DNA of 64,000 nucleotides. It comes from Megachile rotundata (lineage: Eukaryota > Arthropoda > Insecta > Hymenoptera > Megachilidae). Of the stretch, positions 28,788-44,986 are shown in pieces; positions within the stretch are counted from its first letter, which is position 1; each line of letters opens with the position of its first letter. Under the pieces are notes generated by a model. It ran no database searches. It was given only the letters and a program-made list of their open reading frames with translations, and was not told the DNA's origin. The position numbers and the translations under genes are program-made. The DNA lies in assembly GCF_050947335.1 (NCBI RefSeq), contig NW_027473342.1, positions 248,001-312,000 of the forward strand. Reading direction: 5' to 3'.

Positions 28788-31700
28788 CGATTGCACAATC
28801 ACGATCACACAATCACGATCACACAATCACGATGACACAATCACGGCCACACAATCACGGTCACAAAATCACGGTCACACAATCACGGTCACACAATCGC
28901 GGTCACACAATCACGCAGTCACACAATCACACAGTCACACAATCACGCAGTCACACAATCACTCAATCACACAATCACACAATCACACAATCACACAGTA
29001 CACACAATCACAATCACACAATCACAATTACACAATCGCACAATCACACAATCACACAATCACACAATCACACAATCACACAGTCACACAATCACACAAT
29101 CACACAATCACACAATCACACAATCACACAATCACACAATCACACAATCACACAATCACACAATCACACAACCACACAACCACACAATCACACAATCACA
29201 CAACCCCACACTCACACAATCACTCAATCACACAATCACACAATCACACAATCACACAATCACACAATCACACAATCACAATCACACAATCACAATTACA
29301 CCATCACACAATCACACAATCTCACAATCACACAATCACACAATCACACAATCACACAATCACACAATCACACAATCGCACAATCACAATTACACAATCA
29401 CACAATCACACAATCACACAATCACACAATCACACACTCACACAATCACACAATCACACAATCACACAATCACACAATCACACACTCACACAATCACACA
29501 GACACAATCACACAATCACAATCACACAATCACAATCACACAATCACAATCACACAATCACAATCACACAACCACAATCACACAATCACACAAGCACACA
29601 ATCACTCAATCAGACAATCACACACTCACACAATCACACAATCACACAATCACACAATCACACAATCACACAATCACACAATCACACAATCACACACTCA
29701 CACAATCACACAATCACACAATCACAAAATCACACAACCACAGAATCACACAACCACACAATCACACAATCACACACTCACACAATCACACAGTCACAAT
29801 CACACAATCACAATCACACAATCACAATCACACAACCACAATCACACAACCACAATCACACATTCACACAATCGCACAATCACACAATCACACAATCACA
29901 CAATCACACAATCACACAATCACACAATCACACAATCACACAATCACACAATCACACAATCACACAATCACACAATCACACAATCACACAATCACACAAT
30001 CACACAACCACACAATCACACAACCACACAATCACACAACCACACAATCACTCAATCACACAATCACACACTCACACAATCACACAGTCACAATCACACA
30101 ATCCCAATCACACAATCACACAATCACACAATCACACAATCACACACTCACACAATCACACAATCACACAATCACACACTCACACAATCACACAGTCACA
30201 ATCACACAATCACAATCACACAATCACAATCACACAGTCACAATCACACAACCACAATCATACAATCACACAATCACACAAGCACACAATCACACAATCA
30301 CACAATCACACAATCACACAATCACACAATCACACAATCACACAATCACACAGTACACACAGTACACACAATCACAATCACACAATCACAATTACACAAT
30401 CGCACAATCACACAATCGCACAATCACACAACCACACAATCACACAGTCACACAATCACACAATCACACAATCACACAATCACACAATCACACAACCACA
30501 CACTCACACAATCACACACTCACACAATCACACAGTCACAATCACACAATCACACAATCACACAATCACACAATCACACGATCACACAATCACACGATCA
30601 CACGATCACACAATCACACAATCACGCAATCACAATCACGGTCACTCAATCACGGCCACACAATCACGGTCACACAATCACGGTCACACAATCACGGTCA
30701 CACAATCACGGTCACACAATCACACAATCACACAATCACACAATCACACAGTCACTATCACACAATCACACAATCACACAATCACACGATCACACAATCA
30801 CACGATCACACGATCACACAATCACACAATCACGCAATCACAATCACGGTCACTCAATCACGGCCACACAATCACGGTCACACAATCACGGTCACACAAT
30901 CACGGTCACACAATCACGGTCACACAATCACACAATCACACAATCACACAATCACACAGTCACTATCACACAATCACACAATCACACAATCACACAATCA
31001 CAGACTCGCACAATCACACAATCACACAATCACACAATCACACAATCACACAATCACACAATCACACAACCATACAATCACACAATCACACACTCACACA
31101 ATCACACAACCACACAATCACACAACCACACACTCACACAATCTCACAGTCACAATCACACAATCACAATCACACAATCACAATCACACAACCACAATCA
31201 CACAACCACAATCACACAACCACAATCACACATTCACACAATCACACAATCACACAATCACACAATCACACAATCACACAATCACACAATCACACAATCA
31301 CACAATCACACAATCACACAATCACACAATCACACAACCACACAATCACACAACCACACAATCACACAACCACACAATCACTCAATCACACAATCACACA
31401 CCTTCACAATCAGACAGTCACAATCACACAATCACAATCACACAATCACACAATCACACAATCACACAATCACACAATCACACAATCACACAATCACACA
31501 ATCACACAATCACACAATCACACAATCACACACTCACACAATCACACAGTCACAATCACACAATCACACAATCACACAATCACACAATCGCAAAATCTCA
31601 CAACCACACAATCACACAATCACACAATCACACAGTCACAATCACACAATCACACAATCACACAATCACACACTCACACAATCACACAATCACACGATCA

Positions 31701-32170
31701 CACAATCACACGATCACACGATCACACAATCACACAATCACGCAATCACAATCACGGTCACTCAATCACGGCCACACAGTCACGGTCACACAATCACGGT
31801 CACACAATCACGGTCACACAATCACACAATCACACAACCACACAATCACACAAGCACACAATCACTCAATCACACAATCACACACTCACACAATCACACA
31901 GTCACAATCACACAATCACACAATCACACAATCACCTAATCACACAATCACACAATCACACAACCACACAATCACACAAGCACACAATCACTCAATCAGA
32001 CAATCACACACTCACACAATCACACAATCACACAATCACACAATCACATAATCACACAATCACACAATCACACAATCACACAATCACACAACCACACAAT
32101 CACACAATCACACAATCACACAATCACACAATCACCTAATCACACAATCACACAATCACACAACCACACA
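28788..32170 (+). repeat. A-long module, copy Y
   Basis: From ATG 28832 the offsets +166, +372, +668 and +1029 equal those of W and X. The next marker (double GTAC, 30353) is at +1521, 64 bp (eight octamers) short of X. Gamma-2 patches are at 30639 and 30847, a duplicated pair, and at 31755 (three steps). CCTTCAC is at 31401. Net length to the B opener is 3339 bp. A private CACAAGCACAC unit lies near 30279. Confidence 0.8.
30580..30995 (+). repeat. 208 bp exact-phase tandem duplication of a gamma-2 patch
   Basis: Every marker in this stretch recurs 208 bases later: the CACGATC lead-in (30580/30788), CGGTCACTC (30639/30847), four CACGGT steps, and the CAGTCACTATC tail (about 30750/30958). I saw no difference between the two copies. 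The A-long modules of W and X have one copy. 208 is 26 octamers. Confidence 0.9.
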
Positions 32171-35100
32171 ATGACACAAGCACACAATCACTCAATCACA
32201 CAATCACACACTCACACAATCACACAGTCACAATCACACAGTCACAATCACACAATCACAATCACACAATCACAATCACACAATCACACAATCACACAAT
32301 CACACAATCACACAATCACACAATCACACAATCACACAATCACACAGTCACACAATCACACAATCACACACTCACACAATCACACAATCACACGATCACA
32401 CAATCACACGATCACACGATCACACAATCACACAATCACGCAATCACAATCACGGTCACTCAATCACGGTCACAAAATCACGGTCACACAATCACGGTCA
32501 CACAATCGCGGTCACACAATCACGCAGTCACACAATCACGCAGTCACACAATCACTCAATCACACAATCACACAATCACACAATCTCACAATCACACAAT
32601 CACACAATCACACAATCACACAATCACACAATCACACAATCACACAATCACACAATCACACAATCACACAGTACACACAATCACAATCACACAATCACAA
32701 TTACACAATCGCACAATCACACAATAACACAATCACACAATCACACAACCACACAATCACACAAGCACACAGTCACTCAATCACACAATCACACACTCAC
32801 ACAATCACACAATCACACAGTCACAATCACACAATCACACAATCACACAATCACACAATCACACAGTCACACAATCACACAATCACACACTCACACAATC
32901 ACACAATCACACGATCACACAATCACACGATCACACGATCACACAATCACACAATCACGCAATCACAATCACGGTCACTCAATCACGGTCACAAAATCAC
33001 GGTCACACAATCACGGTCACACAATCGCGGTCACACAATCACGCAGTCACACAATCACGCAGTCACACAATCACTCAATCACACAATCACACAATCACAC
33101 AATCTCACAATCACACAATCACACAAGCACACAATCACTCAATCACTCAATCACACAATCACACAATCACACAATCACACAATCACAATCACACAATCAC
33201 ACAATCACACAATCACACAATCACACAATCACACAATCACACAATCACACAAACACACAATCACACAATCACACAACCACACAATCACACAAGCACACAG
33301 TCACTCAATCACACAATCACACACTCACACAATCACACAATCACACAGTCACAATCACACAATCACACAATCACACAAGCACCTAATCACACAATCACAC
33401 AATCACACAACCACACAATCACACAAGCACACAATCACTCAATCAGACAATCACACACTCACACAATCACACAATCACACAATCACACAATCACACAATC
33501 ACACAATCACGCAATCACACCATCACACAATCACACAATCACACAACCACACAATCACACAAGCACACAATCACTCAATCACACAATCACACACTCATAC
33601 AATCACACAGTCACAATCACACAATCACACAATCACCTAATCACACAATCACACAATCACACAACCACACAATCGCACAAGCACACAATCACTCAATCAG
33701 ACAATCACACACTCACACAATCACACAATCACACAATCACACAATCACATAATCACACAATCACACAATCACACAATCACACAATCACACAATCACACAA
33801 TCACACAGTACACACAATCACAATCACACAATCACAATTACACAAACGCACAATCACACAATCGCACAATCACACAATCACACAATCACACAGTCACACA
33901 ATCACACTATCACACAATCACACAATCACACAATCACACAATCACACAGTCACACAATCACACAATCACTCAATCACACAATCACACAATCACACAATCA
34001 CACAATCACACAATCACACAACCACACAATCACACAATCACACAATCACACAACCACACACTCACACAATCACACAATCACACAATCACACAATCACAAT
34101 CACACAATCACGATTACACCATCACACAATCACACTATCTCACAATCACACAATCACACAATCACACAATCACACAATCACACAATCACACAATCACACA
34201 ATCGCACAATCACAATTACACAATCACACAATCACACAATCACACACTCACACAATCACACAATCACACAATCACACAATCACACACTCACACAATCACA
34301 CAGACACAATCACACAATCACAATCACACAATCACAATCACACAACCACAATCACACAATCACACAATCACACAATCACACAATCACACAATCACACAAT
34401 CACAAAATCACACAATCACACAATCACACAACCACACAATCACACAACCACACAATCACACAACCACACAATCACTCAATCACACAATCACACACTCACA
34501 CAATCACACAGTCACACAATCACACAATCACACAATCACACAATCACACAACCACACAATCACACAACCACACAATCACTCAATCACACAATCACACACT
34601 CACACAATCACACAGTCACATTAACACAATCACACAATCACACAATCACCTAATCACACAATCACACAATCACACAACCACACAATCACACAAGCACACA
34701 ATCACTCAATCAGACAATCACACACTCACACAATCACACAATCACACAATCACACAATCACACAATCACACAATCACACAATCACACAATCACACAATCA
34801 CACAATCACACAATCACACAATCACACAATCACACACTCACACAATCACACAGTCACAATCACACAATCACACAATCACACAATCACACAATCACACAAT
34901 CACAAAATCACACAACCACACAATCACACAATCACACAATCACACAATCACACAGTCACAATCACACAATCACACAATCACACAATCACACACTCACACA
35001 ATCACACAATCACACGATCACACAGTCACACGATCACACGATCACACAATCACACAATCACGCAATCACAATCACGGTCACTCAATCACGGCCACACAAT

Positions 35101-37276
35101 CACGGTCACACAATCACGGTCACACAATCACACAATCACACAAGCACACAATCACTCAATCACACAATCACACACTCATACAATCCCACAGTCACAATCA
35201 CACAATCACACAATCACCTAATCACACAATCACCTAATCACACAATCACCTAATCACACAATCACACAATCACACAACCACACAATCACACAAGCACACA
35301 ATCACTCAATCAGACAATCACACACTCACACAATCACACAATCACACAACCACACAATCACACAACCACAATCACACAATCACACAATCACACAATCACA
35401 CAATCACACAATCGCACAATCACAATTACACAATCACACAATCACACAATCACACACTCACACAATCACACAATCACACAATCACACACTCACAGAATCA
35501 CACAGACACAATCACACAATCACAATCACACAATCACAATCACACAACCACAATCACACAATCACACAATCACACAATCACACAATCACACAATCACACA
35601 ATCACACAATCACAAAATCACACAATCACACAATCACACAACCACACAATCACACAACCACACAATCACACAACCACACAATCACTCAATCACACAATCA
35701 CACACTCACACAATCACACAGTCACACAATCACACAATCACACAATCACACAATCACACAACCACACAATCACACAACCACACAATCACTCAATCACACA
35801 ATCACACACTCACACAATCACACAGTCACATTAACACAATCACACAATCACACAATCACCTAATCACACAATCACACAATCACACAACCACACAATCACA
35901 CAAGCACACAATCACTCAATCAGACAATCACACACTCACACAATCACACAATCACACAATCACACAATCACACAATCACACAATCACACAATCACACAAT
36001 CACACAATCACACAATCACACACTCACACAATCACACAGTCACAATCACACAATCACACAATCACACAATCACACAATCACAAAATCACACAACCACACA
36101 ATCACACAATCACACAATCACACAATCACACAGTCACAATCACACAATCACACAATCACACAATCACACACTCACACAATCACACAATCACACGATCACA
36201 CATTCACACGATCACACGATCACACAATCACACAATCACGCAATCACAATCACGGTCACTCAATCACGGCCACACAATCACGGTCACACAATCACGGTCA
36301 CACAATCACACAATCACACAAGCACACAATCACTCAATCACACAATCACACACTCATACAATCCCACAGTCACAATCACACAATCACACAATCACCTAAT
36401 CACACAATCACACAATCACACAACCACACAATCACACAAGCACACAATCACTCAATCAGACAATCACACACTCACACAATCACACAATCACACAACCACA
36501 CAATCACACAACCACAATCACACAATCACACAATCACACAATCACACAATCACACAATCACACAACCACACAATCACACAACCACACAATCACACAACCA
36601 CACAGTCACTCAATCACACAATCACACACTCACACAATCACACAGTCACAATCACACAATCACAATCACACAATCACACAATCACACACTCACACAATCA
36701 CACAATCACACAATCACATAATCACACAATCACACAATCACACAATCACACAATCACACAATCACACAATCACACAATCACACAATCACACAATCACCTA
36801 ATCACACAATCACACAATCACACAACCACACAATCACACAAGCACACAATCACTCAATCACACAATCACACACTCACACAATCACACAGTCACAATCACA
36901 CAGTCACAATCACACAATCACAATCACACAATCACAATCACACAATCACACAATCACACAATCACACAATCACACAATCACACAATCACACAATCACACA
37001 ATCACACAATCACACAATCACACAATCACACAATCACACAATCACACAATCACACAATCACACAATCACACAATCACACAAGCACACAATCACTCAATCA
37101 CACAATCACACACTCACACAATCACGCAGTCAAAATCACACAATCACAATCACACAATCACAATCACACAATCACACAATCACACAATCACACAATCACA
37201 CAATCACACAATCACACAATCACACAATCACACAGTCACACAATCACACAATCGCAATCACGCAATCACACAATCA
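32171..37276 (+). repeat. B-long module, copy Y first
   Basis: Gamma-1 at 32453 and 32972; GTAC near 32671 and 33807; CAAACGCAC after the second; CATTAACAC at 34619 and 35829; gamma-2 at 35075 and 36253 (two steps each). It holds the full block missing from 14640 and the same interior duplication as 4364. Private differences include CTCACAGAATCAC near 35490 and CACATTCACACGATC near 36200. Confidence 0.75.
34350..36750 (+). repeat. Tandem duplication of about 1.2 kb in B-long (Y)
   Basis: CATTAAC at 34619/35829 (1210 apart) and gamma-2 at 35075/36253 (1178 apart). As in W, the first copy has three CCTAAT steps (35217, 35233, 35249; 16 bp spacing) and the second has one. This shared detail implies W and Y inherited one event. 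Outer limits are approximate. Confidence 0.75.
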
Positions 37277-38159
37277 CGATTGCACAATCACGATCACACA
37301 ATCACGATCACACAATCACGATGACACAATCACGGCCACACAATCACGGTCACAAAATCACGGTCACACAATCACGGTCACACAATCGCGGTCACACAAT
37401 CACGCAGTCACACAATCACACAGTCACACAATCACGCAGTCACACAATCACTCAATCACACAATCACACAATCACACAATCACACAGTACACACAATCAC
37501 AATCACACAATCACAATTACACAATCGCACAATCACACAATCACACAATCACACAATCACACAATCACACAGTCACACAATCACACAATCACACAATCAC
37601 ACAATCACACAATCACACAATCACACAATCACACAATCACACAATCACACAATCACACAATCACACAATCACACAACCACACAATCACACAATCACACAA
37701 TCACACACTCACACAATCACACAGTCACAATCACAGAATCACAATCACACAATCACAATCACACAGTCACAATCACACAACCACAATCACACAATCACAC
37801 AATCACACAATCACACAATCACACAATCACACAATCACACAAGCACACCATCACTCAATCACACAATCACACACTCACACAATCACACAGTCACAATCAC
37901 ACAATCACACAATCACACAATCACCTAATCATACAATCACACAATCACACAACCACACAATCACACAAGCACACAATCACTCAATCAGACAATCACACAC
38001 TCACACAATCACACAATCACACAATCACACAATCACATAATCACACAATCACACAATCACACAATCACACAATCACACAACCACACAATCACACAATCAC
38101 ACAATCACACAATCACACAATCACCTAATCACACAATCACACAATCACACAACCACACA
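37277..38159 (+). repeat. A-short module, copy Y first
   Basis: Alpha patch 37277-37442, ATG at 37321, GTAC near 37487 and AAGCACACCATC near 37849. The B opener is 839 bp after the ATG, as at 18085. It has CACCTAATCATACAATC near 37923 as a private base change. Confidence 0.75.
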
Positions 38160-40209
38160 ATGACTCAAGCACACAATCACTCAATCACACAATCACACAC
38201 TCACACAATCACACAGTCACAATCACACAGTCACAATCACACAATCACAATCACACAATCACAATCACACAATCACACAATCACACAATCACACAATCAC
38301 ACAATCACACAATCACACAATCACACAATCACACAATCACACAGTCACACAATCACACAATCACACAATCACACAAGCACACAATCACTCAATCACACAA
38401 TCACACACTCACACAATCACACAGTCACAATCACACAGTCACAATCACACAATCACACAATCACACAACCACACAATCACACAACCACACAACCACACAA
38501 TCACACAATCACACAATCACACAATCACACAATCACACAATCACACAATCACACAATCACACAATCACACAATCACACAACCACACAACCACACAATCAC
38601 ACAATCACACAATCACACACTCACACAATCACACAGTCACAATCACAGAATCACAATCACACAATCACAATCACACAGTCACAATCACACAACCACAATC
38701 ACACAATCACACAATCACACAATCACACAATCACACAATCACACAAGCACACCATCACTCAATCACACAATCACACACTCACACAATCACACAGTCACAA
38801 TCACACAATCACACAATCACACAATCACCTAATCACACAATCACACAATCACACAACCACACAATCACACAAGCACACAATCACTCAATCAGACAATCAC
38901 ACAGTCACACAATCACACAATCACACACTCACACAATCACACAATCACACGATCACACAACCACACGATCACACGATCACACAATCACACAATCACGCAA
39001 TCACAATCACGGTCACTCAATCACGGTCACAAAATCACGGTCACACAATCACGGTCACACAATCGCGGTCACACAATCACGCAGTCACACAATCACGCAG
39101 TCACACAATCACTCAATCACACAATCACACAATCACACAATCTCACAATCACACAATCACACAATCACACAATCACACAATCACACAATCACACAATCAC
39201 ACAATCACACAATCACACAATCACACAATCACACAGTACACACAATCACAATCACACAATCACAATTACACAATCGCACAATCACACAATAACATAATCA
39301 CACAATCACACAAGCACACAATCACTCAATCACTCAATCACACAATCACACAATCACACAATCACAATCACACAATCACAATCACACAATCACAATCACA
39401 CAATCACAATCACAATAACACAATCACAATCACACAATCACAATCACACAACCACAATCACACAATCGCACAATCACACAACCACACAATCACACAAGCA
39501 CACAGTCACTCAATCACACAATCACACACTCACACAATCACACAATCACACAGTCACAATCACACAATCACACAATCACACAATCACACAATCACACAAT
39601 CTCACAATCACACAATCACACAATCACACAATCACACAATCACACAATCACACAATCACACAATCACACAATCACACAATCACACAATCACACAGTACAC
39701 ACAATCACAATCACACAATCACAATTACACAATCGCACAATCACACAATAACATAATCACACAATCACACAAGCACACAATCACTCAATCACTCAATCAC
39801 ACAATCACACAATCACACAATCACAATCACACAATCACAATCACACAATCACAATCACACAATCACAATCACAATAACACAATCACAATCACACAATCAC
39901 AATCACACAACCACAATCACACAATCGCACAATCACACAACCACACAATCACACAAGCACACAGTCACTCAATCACACAATCACACACTCACACAATCAC
40001 ACAATCACACAGTCACAATCACACAATCACACAATCACACAATCACCTAATCACACAATCACACAATCACACAACCACACAATCACACAAGCACACAATC
40101 ACTCAATCAGACAATCACACACTCACACAATCACACAATCACACAATCACACAATCACACAATCACACAATCACCTAATCACACAATCACACAATCACAC
40201 AACCACACA
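38160..40209 (+). repeat. Mosaic B module containing an orphan A-short tail
   Basis: The opener reads ATGACTCAAGC, the only B opener with CTCAAGC. After the normal B start, a block with CACAGAATCAC near 38643 and AAGCACACCATC near 38749 appears. Those markers elsewhere follow an alpha patch, but no alpha patch is present here. Gamma-1 at 39010 follows with the CAACCACACGATC lead-in, then a 459 bp duplication and the hexamer-rich tail. Confidence 0.7.
39142..40045 (+). repeat. 459 bp tandem duplication
   Basis: CTCACAATC at 39142/39601, GTAC at 39236/39695 and AACATAATC at about 39291/39750 all recur 459 bases apart. The order of hexamers and octamers between them is the same in both copies. 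459 is not a multiple of 8, which fits a block with an uneven mix of 6 and 8 bp units. The second copy ends where CACCTAATC replaces the uniform run. Confidence 0.88.
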
Positions 40210-43200
40210 ATGACACAAGCACACAATCACTCAATCACACAATCACACACTCACACAATCACACAGTCACAATCACACAGTCACAATCACACAATCACAA
40301 TCACACAATCACAATCACACAATCACACAATCACACAATCACACAATCACACAATCACACAATCGCACAATCACACAGTCACACAATCACACAATCACAC
40401 ACTCACACAATCACACAATCACACGATCACACAATCACACGATCACACGATCACACAATCACACAATCACGCAATCACAATCACGGTCACTCAATCACGG
40501 TCACAAAATCACGGTCACACAATCACGGTCACACAATCGCGGTCACACAATCACGCAGTCACACAATCACGCAGTCACACAATCACTCAATCACACAATC
40601 ACACAATCACACAATCTCACAATCACACAATCACACAATCACACAATCACACAATCACACAATCACACAATCACACAATCACACAGTACACACAATCACA
40701 ATCACACAATCACAATTACACAATCGCACAATCACACAATAACACAATCACACAATCACACAACCACACAATCACACAAGCACACAGTCACTCAATCACA
40801 CAATCACACACTCACACAATCACACAATCACACAGTCACAATCACACAATCACACAATCACACAATCACACAATCACACAGTCACACAATCACACAATCA
40901 CACACTCACACAATCACACAATCACACGATCACACAATCACACGATCACACGATCACACAATCACACAATCACGCAATCACAATCACGGTCACTCAATCA
41001 CGGTCACAAAATCACGGTCACACAATCACGGTCACACAATCGCGGTCACACAATCACGCAGTCACACAATCACGCAGTCACACAATCACTCAATCACACA
41101 ATCACACAATCACACAATCTCACAATCACACAATCACACAAGCACACAATCACTCAATCACTCAATCACACAATCACACAATCACACAATCACAATCACA
41201 CAATCACACAATCACACAATCACACAATCACACAATCACACAATCACACAATCACACAAACACACAATCACACAATCACACAACCACACAATCACACAAG
41301 CACACAGTCACTCAATCACACAATCACACACTCACACAATCACACAATCACACAGTCACAATCACACAATCACACAATCACACAAGCACCTAATCACACA
41401 ATCACACAATCACACAACCACACAATCACACAAGCACACAATCACTCAATCAGACAATCACACACTCACACAATCACACAATCACACAATCACACAATCA
41501 CACAATCACACAATCACGCAATCACACCATCACACAATCACACAATCACACAACCACACAATCACACAAGCACACAATCACTCAATCACACAATCACACA
41601 CTCATACAATCACACAGTCACAATCACACAATCACACAATCACCTAATCACACAATCACACAATCACACAACCACACAATCGCACAAGCACACAATCACT
41701 CAATCAGACAATCACACACTCACACAATCACACAATCACACAATCACACAATCACATAATCACACAATCACACAATCACACAATCACACAATCACACAAT
41801 CACACAATCACACAGTACACACAATCACAATCACACAATCACAATTACACAAACGCACAATCACACAATCGCACAATCACACAATCACACAATCACACAG
41901 TCACACAATCACACTATCACACAATCACACAATCACACAATCACACAATCACACAGTCACACAATCACACAATCACTCAATCACACAATCACACAATCAC
42001 ACAATCACACAATCACACAATCACACAACCACACAATCACACAATCACACAATCACACAACCACACACTCACACAATCACACAATCACACAATCACACAA
42101 TCACAATCACACAATCACGATTACACCATCACACAATCACACTATCTCACAATCACACAATCACACAATCACACAATCACACAATAACACAATCACACAA
42201 TCACACAATCGCACAATCACAATTACACAATCACACAATCACACAATCACACAATCACACACTCACACAATCACACAATCACACAATCACACACTCACAC
42301 AATCACACAGACACAATCACACAATCACAATCACACAATCACAATCACACAACCACAATCACACAATCACACAATCACACAATCACACAATCACACAATC
42401 ACACAATCACAAAATCACACAATCACACAATCACACAACCACACAATCACACAACCACACAATCACACAACCACACAATCACTCAATCACACAATCACAC
42501 ACTCACACAATCACACAGTCACACAATCACACAATCACACAATCACACAATCACACAACCACACAATCACACAACCACACAATCACTCAATCACACAATC
42601 ACACACTCACACAATCACACAGTCACATTAACACAATCACACAATCACACAATCACCTAATCACACAATCACACAATCACACAACCACACAATCACACAA
42701 GCACACAATCACTCAATCAGACAATCACACACTCACACAATCACACAATCACACAATCACACAATCACACAATCACACAATCACACAATCACACAATCAC
42801 ACAATCACACAATCACACAATCACACACTCACACAATCACACAGTCACAATCACACAATCACACAATCACACAATCACACAATCACAAAATCACACAACC
42901 ACACAATCACACAATCACACAATCACACAATCACACAGTCACAATCACACAATCACACAATCACACAATCACACACTCACACAATCACACAATCACACGA
43001 TCACACAGTCACACGATCACACGATCACACAATCACACAATCACGCAATCACAATCACGGTCACTCAATCACGGCCACACAATCACGGTCACACAATCAC
43101 GGTCACACAATCACACAATCACACAAGCACACAATCACTCAATCACACAATCACACACTCATACAATCCCACAGTCACAATCACACAATCACACAATCAC

Positions 43201-44105
43201 CTAATCACACAATCACACAATCACACAACCACACAATCACACAAGCACACAATCACTCAATCAGACAATCACACACTCACACAATCACACAATCACACAA
43301 CCACACAATCACGCAACCACAATCACACAATCACACAATCACACAATCACACAATCACACAATCACACAATCACACAATCACACAACCACACAATCACAC
43401 AACCACACAATCACACAACCACACAGTCACTCAATCACACAATCACACACTCACACAATCACACAGTCACAATCACACAATCACAATCACACAATCACAC
43501 AATCACACACTCACACAATCACACAATCACACAATCACATAATCACACAATCACACAATCACACAATCACACAATCACACAATCACACAATCACACAATC
43601 ACACAATCACACAATCACACAATCACCTAATCACACAATCACACAATCACACAACCACACAATCACACAAGCACACAATCACTCAATCACACAATCACAC
43701 ACTCACACAATCACACAGTCACAATCACACAGTCACAATCACACAATCACAATCACACAATCACAATCACACAATCACACAATCACACAATCACACAATC
43801 ACACAATCACACAATCACACAATCACACAATCACACAATCACACAATCACACAATCACACAATCACACAATCACACAATCACACAATCACACAATCACAC
43901 AATCACACAATCACACAAGCACACAATCACTCAATCACACAATCACGCAGTCAAAATCACACAATCACAATCACACAATCACAATCACACAATCACACAA
44001 TCACACAATCACACAATCACACAATCACACAATCACACAATCACACAATCACACAATCACACAGTCACACAATCACACAATCGCAATCACGCAATCACAC
44101 AATCA
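40210..44105 (+). repeat. B-long module, copy Y second
   Basis: Gamma-1 at 40484 and 40987; GTAC near 40686 and at 41815; CACAATAACAC near 42181; CAGACAC near 42309; CATTAACAC at 42626; one gamma-2 at 43058 (two steps). It is the intact counterpart of 22876-26017. The pre-alpha segment near 43918-43950 is shortened: the CACACACTC unit before CGCAGTCAAAATC is missing. One unit reads CAATCGCACAATC near 40360. Confidence 0.75.
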
Positions 44106-44986
44106 CGATTGCACAATCACGATCACACAATCACGATCACACAATCACGATGACACAATCACGGGCACACAATCACGGTCACAAAATCACGGTCACACAA
44201 TCACGGTCACACAATCGCGGTCACACAATCACGCAGTCACACAATCACACAGTCACACAATCACGCAGTCACACAATCACTCAATCACACAATCACACAA
44301 TCACACAATCACACAGTACACACAATCACAATCACACAATCACAATTACACAATCGCACAATCACACAATCACACAATCACACAATCACACAATCACACA
44401 GTCACACAATCACACAATCACACAATCACACAATCACACAATCACACAATCACACAATCACACAATCACACAATCACACAATCACACAATCACACAACCA
44501 CACAACCACACAATCACACAATCACACAATCACACACTCACACAATCACACAGTCACAATCACAGAATCACAATCACACAATCACAATCACACAGTCACA
44601 ATCACACAACCACAATCACACAATCACACAATCACACAATCACACAATCACACAATCACACAAGCACACCATCACTCAATCACACAATCACACACTCACA
44701 CAATCACAGTCACAATCACACAATCACACAATCACACAATCACCTAATCACACAATCACACAATCACACAACCACACAATCACACAAGCACACAATCACT
44801 CAATCAGACAATCACACACTCACACAATCACACAATCACACAATCACACAATCACACAATCACATAATCACACAATCACACAATCACACAATCACACAAT
44901 CACACAACCACACAATCACACAATCACACAATCACACAATCACACAATCACCTAATCACACAATCACACAATCACACAACCACACA
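44106..44986 (+). repeat. A-short module, copy Y second
   Basis: Alpha patch 44106-44271 with ATG at 44150. It is followed by CACGGGCAC, while all other alpha patches read CACGGCCAC. GTAC is near 44317 and AAGCACACCATC near 44664. Near 44705 a CACACAGTCAC unit has lost two bases to give ATCACAGTCAC. The B opener is 837 bp after the ATG. Confidence 0.75.

Noticed and set aside
28788..30580. Large duplication entirely explained as an assembly artefact
   Set aside because: Copies keep identical marker spacing but differ at private single bases, octamer counts and discrete indels, which fits real evolution better. Individual perfect duplications (such as 208 bp) remain open to doubt.
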